NCBI GenBank assembly: GCA_018830765.1
Contig: JAHJRJ010000051.1
Location: 1 to 9,512, forward strand
Reading direction: 5' to 3'
Source: Bacteroidota bacterium
GTDB lineage: Bacteria; Bacteroidota; Ignavibacteria; UBA10030; BY39
DNA: 9,512 nt
The notes under the pieces were generated by a model that saw only the letters and a list, made by a program, of their open reading frames with translations, was not told the DNA's origin and searched no databases. Both the position numbers and the translations under genes were made by a program. Each line of letters begins with the position of its first letter. Position 1 is the first letter of the stretch. This document shows positions 1-5,861 of the stretch, in pieces.

Positions 1-1181
1 AGCTCTTCACCAAGCTTGATGCAGGAGTAAAGTTGCTTAAGGAAATTCAAAAACAGCTTAAACGTTACAGGCAGTCGGTGTTGAAGTCAGCGTTTGAAGG
101 TAATTTAACAGCGGAATGGAGAGAAAAATACCGTCATGCTGAGCGATCCCGACATTTTTCGTCGGGAGAGTCGAAGCATGTTACAAGAATGGCGGCTGAA
201 GCCTTGGAAGATTATTCAACCTCTGCACACCCTTCGACTCCTCCGATAGAAGACATCGGAGTCGCTCAGGGTGACAATCTTACCTACGAACCCGCCTCAG
301 TACTTCTTGAACGTATAAAAAAAGAGCGGAAAGAAAAACTTGATAAATCCTCCAGAGGCGGATCCGCCTTCGGCGGAAAATACAGGGCTCGCACTGAGCG
401 AAGTCGAAGTGAACTTCCTCCAATAGACACATCAGAATTGCCAGAGTTACCAGAGGGGTGGGTGTGGGCGAGAACTGGAGAAGTTGTAGAAAACGTCCAG
501 AGTGTAAACCCAAAGATTGATCTTGAAAAGGAATTTACTTACCTAGACATAGCCTCAATCGATAATACAATTCAACGGATAACAGAACCGAAAGTTTACT
601 ATGGCAACAACGCACCGTCAAGAGCTAGACAGCTAGTTAAAACGGGTGATATCCTTTTTTCTACAGTTAGAACTTATCTTAAGAATTTTGCTGTTGTTGA
701 TGAAAAGTATGATGGTCAGATAGCTTCAACAGGCTTTTGCGTCATCAGACCACATCAATCGATCGATAAGAAGTACGTTTTCTATTACATCCAGACAAAC
801 GAATTCCTAAATCCGCTTACCCAAATCCAAAGAGGCACAAGTTATCCTGCTGTACGCGACTCTGACGTCTTTGAACAAAAAATACCACTTACTCCATACC
901 TCGAACAGCTGCAAATCGTCTCCGAAATTGAGCGTTGTTTCTCAGTCGCAGATGAAGTCGAGAAAATCGTTGAGCAAAGTCTTGTCCAAGCCGAGCGTTT
1001 GCGTCATAGCATTTTGAAGAAGGCGTTTGAGGGGAAGCTGGTACCGCAAGACCCAACAGACCCGCCTGCCTCAGTTTTACTTGAACAAATTAAATTGGAA
1101 AAAGAGAAGAAGATAGAGAGGATAAAAAAAGAAAAAGATAAAACCGCAAAGAATACTGGGAAACGCAAATGTATGATCTAA
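1..1181 (+). CDS. hsdS: Type I restriction-modification specificity subunit HsdS (5' partial)
   Basis: This is the DNA-recognition subunit of a type I restriction-modification complex; it would direct HsdM and HsdR to a bipartite target. The frame is open to the left edge. Codons before the TTG at 33 read LFTKLDAGVKLL, the start of the conserved central helix, so the TTG is internal and the first target-recognition domain lies outside the window. Visible in order: central conserved region (KRYRQSVLKSAFEG, ending near nt 105), a long linker, the second recognition domain beginning at LPEGWVW (about nt 450) and ending near PYLEQ (about nt 905), then the C-terminal conserved repeat (RHSILKKAFEGKL, then PPASVLLEQI) and a lysine-rich tail. 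The central and distal repeats match each other (FEGNL/FEGKL, EPASVLLERI/PPASVLLEQI). Between them the central copy carries roughly 45-50 extra residues, encoded by in-frame palindromic repeats. fic follows after 77 bases. Confidence 0.93.
   Translation, partial: LFTKLDAGVKLLKEIQKQLKRYRQSVLKSAFEGNLTAEWREKYRHAERSRHFSSGESKHVTRMAAEALEDYSTSAHPSTPPIEDIGVAQGDNLTYEPASVLLERIKKERKEKLDKSSRGGSAFGGKYRARTERSRSELPPIDTSELPELPEGWVWARTGEVVENVQSVNPKIDLEKEFTYLDIASIDNTIQRITEPKVYYGNNAPSRARQLVKTGDILFSTVRTYLKNFAVVDEKYDGQIASTGFCVIRPHQSIDKKYVFYYIQTNEFLNPLTQIQRGTSYPAVRDSDVFEQKIPLTPYLEQLQIVSEIERCFSVADEVEKIVEQSLVQAERLRHSILKKAFEGKLVPQDPTDPPASVLLEQIKLEKEKKIERIKKEKDKTAKNTGKRKCMI
135..180 (-). repeat. Nested palindromic element, copy 1 (in frame within hsdS)
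   Basis: This 46-base element has an outer 6-bp stem (CATGCT at 135-140, AGCATG at 175-180). A nested 7-bp stem (TCCCGAC at 147-153, GTCGGGA at 161-167) has a 7-base loop. The strands between the stems are GAGCGA and GAGTCGA. Read on the minus strand these become TCGACTC and TCGCTC, identical to copy 2. It is translated within the HsdS linker without breaking the frame. Confidence 0.85.
228..273 (+). repeat. Nested palindromic element, copy 2 (in frame within hsdS)
   Basis: This 46-base element has an outer stem CACCCT (228-233) pairing with AGGGTG (268-273). The nested stem is CTCCGAT (241-247) with ATCGGAG (255-261) around a 7-base loop. The conserved connecting strands are TCGACTC (234-240) and TCGCTC (262-267). 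Length and segment sizes equal copy 1, but both stems differ in sequence, as in compensated structured repeats. Orientation is opposite to copy 1. Confidence 0.85.
357..377. repeat. GC-rich hairpin/palindrome in hsdS linker
   Basis: A perfect 12-base palindrome GGCGGATCCGCC (357-368) overlaps a hairpin with stem TCCGCC (363-368), loop TTC and stem GGCGGA (372-377). It is much richer in GC than the surrounding coding sequence, encodes the low-complexity stretch RGGSAFGG, and lies just after the conserved ASVLLERIKKERK segment. It looks like a second kind of small palindromic insertion. Confidence 0.6.
392..411 (-). repeat. Palindromic element, copy 3, simple form without inner hairpin
   Basis: The element has a short stem, CACT (392-395) with AGTG (408-411). 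Between them lie GAGCGA and AGTCGA, the same connecting strands as copies 1 and 2 but directly abutting, with no nested hairpin. It is in frame within the HsdS linker. It appears to be the simple form of the family and has the same orientation as copy 1. Confidence 0.7.
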
Positions 1182-1189
1182 CTAAAATA

Positions 1190-1242
1190 AGAGATTTGCT
1201 TATTTAAAGTAAAGGCATTAACTTTAAATAACAAATTTCTCT
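1190..1242. promoter_or_regulatory. Long imperfect inverted repeat upstream of fic
   Basis: A perfect 11-bp inverted repeat (TTATTTAAAGT at 1200-1210, ACTTTAAATAA at 1221-1231) has a 10-base loop. The stem extends outward through TTTG/CAAA (1195-1198/1232-1235) and AGAGA/TCTCT (1190-1194/1238-1242), separated by small bulges, giving about 20 pairs in all. It fills most of the 77-base hsdS-fic gap and ends just before the fic ribosome site. There is no trailing T run, so an operator or RNA structure controlling fic is more likely than a terminator. Function is inferred. Confidence 0.5.
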
Positions 1243-1258
1243 AATAAAGGTTATATAG

Positions 1259-2401
1259 ATGGACTTAAAAGATTATATTTCAGGCGGTTATACCCAGCAG
1301 TTCCAGTATAAAAGTTTCACCCCGTCATTGATTAATAAAGAATGGATATGGACTGAGCCTAAAATAAACACACTATTGGCTGAGGCTAATCTTAAATTAG
1401 GGGAACTGAATGCCTTTTCATTATATGTTCCTGATGTAGATTTTTTTATCAGGATGCACATAGTAAAAGAGGCAACAACATCCAGCCGTATCGAGGGAAC
1501 ACGGACTGAAGTGGAAGAAGTTGTCTTGAAAGAAGAGGATATCCATCCAGAGAAAAAAGACGATTGGAAGGAAGTCCAGAACTATATTGCGGCAATGAAT
1601 TATGCCGTGGAGCAACTGATGACGTTACCTGTTTCGACAAGACTACTGAAGGAAACTCACAGGATACTGATGACAGGAGCACGAGGTGAAGTAAAGCTGC
1701 CGGGTGAATTTCGCACCAGCCAAAACTGGATTGGCGGATCAAGTATTAAGGATGCGGTGTTTATTCCACCTCATCACTCAGAAGTTGGTGAACAGATGGG
1801 AGATTTGGAAAACTTTCTCCATAACGACCAAATAAATGTACCGCCGCTGGTCCGGGTTGCGATTGCACATTGCCAGTTTGAGACTATTCATCCATTCTTG
1901 GACGGTAACGGTAGGATTGGGAGATTGCTCATAACTCTCTATCTTGTCAACCAAAAACTGATGGCAAAACCGACACTCTACCTCTCCGCATATTTAGAAC
2001 GACATAAAAGTGTCTATTATGATAATTTGATGCTGGTAAGAACATCGAATAATTTGACACAGTGGATTAAATTTTTTTTGGTAGCTGTAATAGAAACGTC
2101 CAAAGATGGGATCGAGTCATTCCGTCAAATACTTCGTTTGCGAGATGAGATTGAAGGGAAAAAGATACTTTCACTTGGCAAGAAGCTTCCCAAGGCAAAA
2201 GAACTGATGACGCTTTTGTATACGTCGCCAGCGGTTTCAAGTGCCCACATAGCAGAAAAATTAGGTATTTCTATCCCTACTGCAAATGCTTTGATCCAGG
2301 ATTTTGTTCAACTTGGTATTCTAAGGGAGACAACAGGAGCCAAGCGAAATAGAATCTTTTTATTTTACGATTACCTAAAACTCTTTCACGATAAAAAATG
2401 A
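1259..2401 (+). CDS. Fic family protein (class II, probable AMP-transferase) with C-terminal winged helix
   Basis: Fic enzymes transfer AMP or another phosphate-containing moiety to hydroxyl side chains of target proteins. The 380-residue product has an intact catalytic loop HPFLDGNGRIGR at residues 211-222, with catalytic His211. An N-terminal inhibitory motif SSRIEG (residues 75-80, fitting S/T-xxx-E-G/N) makes it an auto-inhibited class II Fic, with Glu79 as the inhibitory residue. The conserved PGEFRTSQNWIGG (148-160) and the flap-type segment FIPPHH (168-173) are present. A winged-helix domain at about 312-372 suggests DNA binding or autoregulation. The ATG at 1259 is preceded by AAAGG (1246-1250) at good spacing. 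It sits between hsdS and hsdM, 15 bases before hsdM, so it is probably cotranscribed with hsdM. Such Fic proteins are known at type I restriction loci, but the target here is unknown. Confidence 0.92.
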   Translation: MDLKDYISGGYTQQFQYKSFTPSLINKEWIWTEPKINTLLAEANLKLGELNAFSLYVPDVDFFIRMHIVKEATTSSRIEGTRTEVEEVVLKEEDIHPEKKDDWKEVQNYIAAMNYAVEQLMTLPVSTRLLKETHRILMTGARGEVKLPGEFRTSQNWIGGSSIKDAVFIPPHHSEVGEQMGDLENFLHNDQINVPPLVRVAIAHCQFETIHPFLDGNGRIGRLLITLYLVNQKLMAKPTLYLSAYLERHKSVYYDNLMLVRTSNNLTQWIKFFLVAVIETSKDGIESFRQILRLRDEIEGKKILSLGKKLPKAKELMTLLYTSPAVSSAHIAEKLGISIPTANALIQDFVQLGILRETTGAKRNRIFLFYDYLKLFHDKK

Positions 2402-2416
2402 TTGAAATGATGCGTT

Positions 2417-3874
2417 ATGCCCAATGAATCTTCTCAAATAGTACAACGTCTTTGGAATTACTGCAATGTTCTCCGCGACGATGGTGTAAGTTACGGAGAT
2501 TACGTTGAGCAGCTAACTTATCTTTTATTCCTCAAAATGGCTGATGAGCAGGAAAGGTTATCAAAGAAAAAAACTGCCATCCCTGAAGAACTAGGTTGGC
2601 AAAGTCTTGTACAAAAAGATGGCGACGATCTTGAAGTGCATTATCGCCACACCTTAACAAGTCTTGGAAAAGAAAAAGGAATGTTGGGAGTAATATTTCG
2701 GAAAGCACAGAATAAAATCCAAGACCCAGCAAAACTCAAGCGGTTAGTCGAGCTTATTAATGCAGAAACCTGGATAGGTATGGAGGCTGACGTCAAAGGT
2801 GATATCTACGAAGGTCTTTTGGAAAAGAATGCGGAAGATATTAAAAGCGGTGCAGGACAGTATTTTACGCCAAGAGCGCTAATTAACGCAATGGTTGCAG
2901 TTATGAAACCTCAGCCACGCCAGACTATTTGCGATCCTGCCTGTGGAACCGGTGGTTTCTTTTTAGCATCACACGCCAAAATATCTAAACTTCCCAATTT
3001 AGACATTGACGATAAAAAGTTTTTGAAGTTTAATACATTCAAAGGTTGGGAAATTGTAGATAGTGCAGCTCGTCTTTGTGTAATGAACCTGTTTTTGCAC
3101 GGTATCGGTGGAGAAGATAGTCCTGTTGTTGTAGGTGATAGTCTTGCCACAGACCCAGGTACACGCTTCAACATAGTTATGACAAATCCGCCATTTGGCA
3201 AAAAGAGCAGTGTTACAATTGTTAATGGCGAAGGCAAAGCAGATAGAGAATCCATTGTTTACGAGCGACAGGATTTTTGGGCTACAACATCGAATAAGCA
3301 GTTGAACTTTGTGCAGCATATTAAAACTCTGTTAAAGATAAATGGCAGAGCAGCGGTTGTTGTTCCCGATAACGTTTTGTTTGAAGGTGGTGCCGGTGAA
3401 ACCGTGAGGAAAAAATTGCTTAGCGAATGTGATGTGCACACACTTCTCCGTTTACCTACAGGTATATTTTACGCACAAGGTGTAAAGGCAAACGTAATTT
3501 TCTTTGACAGAAAACCAGCAAGTGAAAAACCCTGGACAGATAAATTATGGATTTACGATCTGAGAACGAACAAGCATTTCACACTTAAAACAAATTCACT
3601 CAAGTTTGAAGACTTAAAGGATTTTATCCAATGCTACAATCCTGATAATCGGCACGACAGGAAAGAAACCGAGCGGTTTAAATCCTTTACATACGAAGAC
3701 ATCATCAAACGAGACAAAACGAGTTTGGATATATTCTGGTTGAAAGATGAGAGTCTTGAAGACTCTGCCAACCTTCCTGATCCAGAATTAATAGCAACTG
3801 AGATAGCAGATAATTTGGAAGCAGCGTTGGAACAGTTTAAGGAAATAACTGATCGTTTAAGAAAAAATTCCTGA
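2417..3874 (+). CDS. hsdM: Type I restriction-modification DNA methyltransferase subunit HsdM
   Basis: HsdM is the N6-adenine methyltransferase subunit that, with HsdS, modifies host DNA using S-adenosylmethionine. The 485-residue product has the N-terminal helical domain typical of HsdM (WNYCNVLRDDGVSYGDYVEQLTYLLFLKM, described by residues 13-41), GQYFTPR at 147-153, the SAM-binding motif I DPACGTGGF at 173-181, and the catalytic motif IV NPPF at 257-260. Length is normal for the family and no key motif is missing. The ATG at 2417 lies 15 bases after the fic stop; nearby ATGs at 2407 and 2410 are in other frames. No clear Shine-Dalgarno sequence is present. It is the last gene of the locus in the window, and no hsdR follows, so the nuclease subunit, if present, should be upstream of hsdS. 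Confidence 0.96.
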   Translation: MPNESSQIVQRLWNYCNVLRDDGVSYGDYVEQLTYLLFLKMADEQERLSKKKTAIPEELGWQSLVQKDGDDLEVHYRHTLTSLGKEKGMLGVIFRKAQNKIQDPAKLKRLVELINAETWIGMEADVKGDIYEGLLEKNAEDIKSGAGQYFTPRALINAMVAVMKPQPRQTICDPACGTGGFFLASHAKISKLPNLDIDDKKFLKFNTFKGWEIVDSAARLCVMNLFLHGIGGEDSPVVVGDSLATDPGTRFNIVMTNPPFGKKSSVTIVNGEGKADRESIVYERQDFWATTSNKQLNFVQHIKTLLKINGRAAVVVPDNVLFEGGAGETVRKKLLSECDVHTLLRLPTGIFYAQGVKANVIFFDRKPASEKPWTDKLWIYDLRTNKHFTLKTNSLKFEDLKDFIQCYNPDNRHDRKETERFKSFTYEDIIKRDKTSLDIFWLKDESLEDSANLPDPELIATEIADNLEAALEQFKEITDRLRKNS

Positions 3875-4223
3875 GGGACCAAACCAACAAAAATTTTCCA
3901 TTTCTCCACCAAAACTCTTAAATTATCCCCAGCAGGCTGTCTTGTGAAAGCAGGGCAGCCTGTGCCTCCCGTTAATGATACACTACTCGTTAAAAGCGGC
4001 GTTGTTATCAGCACAAAAAGAAAAGCCATGACATTTTTAGGATAATGAGCTTGAAAATATTATGATATTTCGTCTAGTTCTAATAGATTTCTGATGTTGC
4101 ACAGAATCCCCCTCTCCGCTAAAAATGGGATACGCACAAAAATATTCTCCAAAATTTTACAATTTTAGCATGTTTCACCTAATAAACAGTTTTACAAAAC
4201 CATGAAAACTGCTATGTAGTTTC
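3875..4223. other. Intergenic gap after hsdM, no convincing gene
   Basis: This is 349 bases without a recognisable gene. The hsdM frame stays open after its TGA (3872-3874) for 56 codons to a TAA at 4043-4045, but I recognise no protein family in it. An inverted repeat CAGGCTG (3933-3939) with CAGCCTG (3956-3962) has a 16-base loop and no T run after it. The last about 70 bases hold the probable promoter and operator of the downstream AbiE-type pair. I see no RNA gene. Confidence 0.5.
4156..4185 (+). promoter_or_regulatory. Candidate promoter for the abiE-type pair
   Basis: TTTACA (4156-4161) and TAATAA (4180-4185) are separated by 18 bases and resemble sigma70-type -35 and -10 boxes. The start codon follows 38 bases after the -10-like box. 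In AT-rich DNA such matches arise often by chance, so support is weak. Confidence 0.3.
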
Positions 4224-4226
4224 ATG
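4187..4226. promoter_or_regulatory. Overlapping inverted repeats at abiEi start, candidate AbiEi operator
   Basis: CAGTTTT (4187-4193) is inverted as AAAACTG (4205-4211). A second, nearly perfect repeat pairs CATGAAAACT (4201-4210, one extra A) with AGTTTCATG (4218-4226), whose end is the abiEi ATG itself. AbiEi antitoxins of the type IV AbiE system are known to repress their own operon by binding inverted repeats at the promoter, so an operator is plausible here. Confidence 0.4.
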
Positions 4227-4867
4227 AAAAAAAATATATCAGAACTTGGCCCTAAAGAAGCCGCTTTTCTTTCGCAGGTAGCTTCATTGGAAAACCATCA
4301 ATTCACCATCAAGTCGGCTATCGCATTCTGGAGTAGTGCGGAGAAGGGATGGATTGCTCGCATAGAGCGAGGTAAATATTTTGTCATTCCATTAGAAGCA
4401 GGACCTGAGCGGCAATGGAGCGAAGACACGTATCTTATATCGCTACTGCATTAGTCCATCCAGCCGTCATTGTCTATTGGTCAGCAATTCGTCACTGGAA
4501 TTGGACCGAGCAGATTCCACGTATCGTTTACGTTCAGACCACGAAACGAAAAAGTTACCGACTCCGTGAAGTTTTTGGAGTTCAGTACGAATTTTTCACG
4601 GTAAACAAACGAAAGTTTTATGGACACGTAAAAGAGTGGCGCAACGGTAAGTCCGTCCTCATTACCGACAAGGAGAAAACGCTTGTTGACTGTGCCGACG
4701 ATGTCGAGCGAGCTGGAAGCATTGAGGAGTTGGCAAAACTTCATGAGTATACAACAAAATTTCCGAACGGTGCGGTCAAAAAGCGATTAGGTTACCTTTT
4801 TGAGAAACTTGTCCTCAATCTATCGCCTGAAATGCAGAATATCCTTATTAATGCGGTGGTTGGATGA
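4224..4867 (+). pseudogene. AbiEi-like antitoxin / transcriptional regulator, frameshifted
   Basis: This is a homologue of the AbiEi antitoxin of type IV (AbiE) toxin-antitoxin systems, a winged-helix autorepressor. The first frame (4224-4454) gives the N-terminal winged-helix part ending in ARIERGKYFVIPLEAGPERQWSEDTYLI. The second frame continues from about 4439 with ATALVHPAVIVYWSAIRHW, then VPR-like IPRIVYV, TTKRK, VNKRKFYG and DKEKTLVDCADDVERAGS, all typical of the family's C-terminal domain. The two halves join exactly at the TTATATCG tract (4435-4442). Removing one TA gives the expected TYLIATALV. The N-terminal domain also looks short between AIAFWSS and AEKGWI, where family members usually have about 15 more residues including the recognition helix. 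The stop overlaps the next gene's ATG (ATGA). It is a pseudogene unless the shift is a sequencing error. Confidence 0.82.
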
Positions 4868-5092
4868 TCAACCAGAATGAGATACGCCGCATAGCCGGTT
4901 CCTTAGGTGTTGATCCGATGATAGTTAACCACGACTACGTTCTTGGCTGCTTCCTACATTACTTGAGTCTACAAGATACAGTAAAGATGTCACTTTGCAA
5001 ATTATAGGTTCTCTGAGGATCTCGATTTTACTGTTCTCAGTTCCATTACCGAAGTATCAATAAAATTAGGCAGGACCCATGAATTAACATAA
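4864..5092 (+). pseudogene. AbiEii-like nucleotidyltransferase toxin, truncated remnant
   Basis: The ATG at 4864 overlaps the abiEi stop (ATGA), the coupled arrangement typical of this operon. The first frame encodes 47 residues, starting MINQNEIRRIAGSLGVDP and containing NHDYVLGCFLHYL, matching the N-terminus of AbiEii/COG2253-type nucleotidyltransferases. It ends at TAG 5005-5007. In the next frame, from 5000, the sequence resumes NYRFSEDLDFTVLSS, the family's DxD-type active-site segment (DLD), and ends at TAA 5090-5092. The segment with the GG-T nucleotide-binding motif, normally between them, has been lost. Only about 75 residues of a protein usually well over 200 remain. The gene is dead: frameshifted, internally deleted and 3'-truncated. 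Confidence 0.82.
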
Positions 5093-5125
5093 TATGTATA
5101 TTGGTTTTCCGCATCTCCACAGATT

Positions 5126-5153
5126 GAAAAGCCGTCCTAATAGGCGGCTTTTC
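5126..5153 (+). terminator. Rho-independent terminator after the abiE remnant
   Basis: A 9-bp perfect stem GAAAAGCCG (5126-5134) with CGGCTTTTC (5145-5153) encloses a 10-base loop that can add CC/GG pairs with one bulge. The 3' arm supplies the T run (TTTTCTT). Because the 5' arm is A-rich, it could also act weakly on the other strand. Confidence 0.75.
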
Positions 5154-5156
5154 TTG

Positions 5157-5183
5157 TAATAATTACATCGTTTGTAATTATTA
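5157..5183. promoter_or_regulatory. Perfect AT-rich palindrome upstream of the response regulator
   Basis: An 11-bp perfect inverted repeat TAATAATTACA (5157-5167) with TGTAATTATTA (5173-5183) has a 5-base spacer TCGTT. It lies directly after a terminator and 142 bases before the response-regulator ATG. The symmetry fits a dimeric regulator's operator, but it could be only a weak hairpin. No regulator can be assigned. Confidence 0.4.
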
Positions 5184-5325
5184 TCATAAATTTTCCTCAT
5201 GCTAAAATAATTTCCCTTCAAAATAGAAAAAATATCCATTCTTTTTTATATAATCGATTTGGCATAGAATTCATTGTTAATGATGTATAGAAATTATTGA
5301 TATTAATCTTAGAAAAAACAAAAAG

Positions 5326-5727
5326 ATGAAAACTATAACCGACTTAAAAGTACTAATCGTAGATGATTCGAGTTACATGCACACCTTCATAGGCACGATC
5401 CTAAAAAGAGAAGGTATTAAACATCTATATCATGCAATGAACGGCGAAGAAGGGATTAATATTTTTAATGAAGTCCAACCCGATGTAGTCTTTTTAGATA
5501 ACATTATGCCAAAAACATCAGGGTTGGAAGTGCTCGAAATAATTCGAAAGTCAAATAAAGAAAGTAAAATAATCATGACTAGTTCAATAACTTCCACCCG
5601 GTCAATTGAGTTATCTAAAGAACTAGGCGCAAATTACTATTTAGTAAAACCCTTCATACCGGATATGATTCGTACGATATTCAGTAGGTTTTTCCCAAAC
5701 AATGTGCTAGTTCCTGCACCCATTTAA
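5326..5727 (+). CDS. Receiver-only response regulator (CheY-like)
   Basis: This is a single-domain phospho-receiver of two-component signalling, 133 residues, with no DNA-binding or enzymatic output domain, so it would act by protein-protein contact or phosphotransfer. The acidic pair Asp13-Asp14 (IVDDSS), the phospho-acceptor Asp58 (VFLDNIMP), the switch Thr85 (IIMTSS) and Lys108 in LVKPF are all present, so the receiver should be active. The usual D-x-x-M-P loop reads DNIMP. The ATG at 5326 is preceded by an A-rich stretch without a Shine-Dalgarno sequence. It is flanked by terminators on both sides (5126-5153 and 5776-5799), so it is a monocistronic unit. No histidine kinase is in the window, so the partner and pathway are unknown. 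Confidence 0.93.
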   Translation: MKTITDLKVLIVDDSSYMHTFIGTILKREGIKHLYHAMNGEEGINIFNEVQPDVVFLDNIMPKTSGLEVLEIIRKSNKESKIIMTSSITSTRSIELSKELGANYYLVKPFIPDMIRTIFSRFFPNNVLVPAPI

Positions 5728-5775
5728 CATAAAACTCCTCCTTAAATTAGTAAGTTTCATTCATAAAACTACGAG

Positions 5776-5799
5776 GGCAGACGAAAGTCTGCCTTTTTT
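5776..5799 (+). terminator. Strong rho-independent terminator after the response regulator
   Basis: A perfect 7-bp stem GGCAGAC (5776-5782) with GTCTGCC (5787-5793) closes on a stable GAAA tetraloop and is followed directly by six T residues (5794-5799). It lies 48 bases after the response-regulator stop and isolates it from the next gene. Confidence 0.92.
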
Positions 5800-5800
5800 A

Positions 5801-5839
5801 TTGCTAAAAATAAAGATTTGTTGTAAATTCAATACAAAT
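5801..5839 (+). promoter_or_regulatory. Candidate promoter and inverted repeat upstream of the tryptophanase gene
   Basis: TTGCTA (5801-5806) and TAAATT (5824-5829) are separated by 17 bases and resemble sigma70-type boxes, 32 bases before the ATG. Overlapping them is an inverted repeat ATTTGT (5816-5821) with ACAAAT (5834-5839), a possible operator. The match is weak, but some promoter is needed here because a strong terminator lies immediately upstream. Confidence 0.3.
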
Positions 5840-5861
5840 TATTTAACACGGAATTGTTCTA

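Noticed and set aside
33..35. TTG at 33 as the start codon of hsdS
   Set aside because: The frame is open to the left edge and the upstream codons encode the conserved LFTKLDAGV segment of the HsdS central region, so the gene begins outside the window.
3933..3962. Inverted repeat CAGGCTG/CAGCCTG as the hsdM terminator
   Set aside because: The loop is 16 bases and no T run follows the stem, so it does not look like a rho-independent terminator.
3634..4029. Minus-strand reading frame of 131 codons over the hsdM 3' end
   Set aside because: It overlaps the well-supported hsdM gene over most of its length and shows no recognisable family or start signal.
4431..4445. Programmed ribosomal frameshift in abiEi
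   Set aside because: No slippery heptamer or obvious downstream structure is present, the N-terminal domain also appears shortened, and the partner gene is clearly dead.
5800..5861. tnaC-like leader peptide upstream of the tryptophanase gene
   Set aside because: Only 62 bases separate the upstream terminator from the start codon, and no short reading frame with a conserved Trp is visible.
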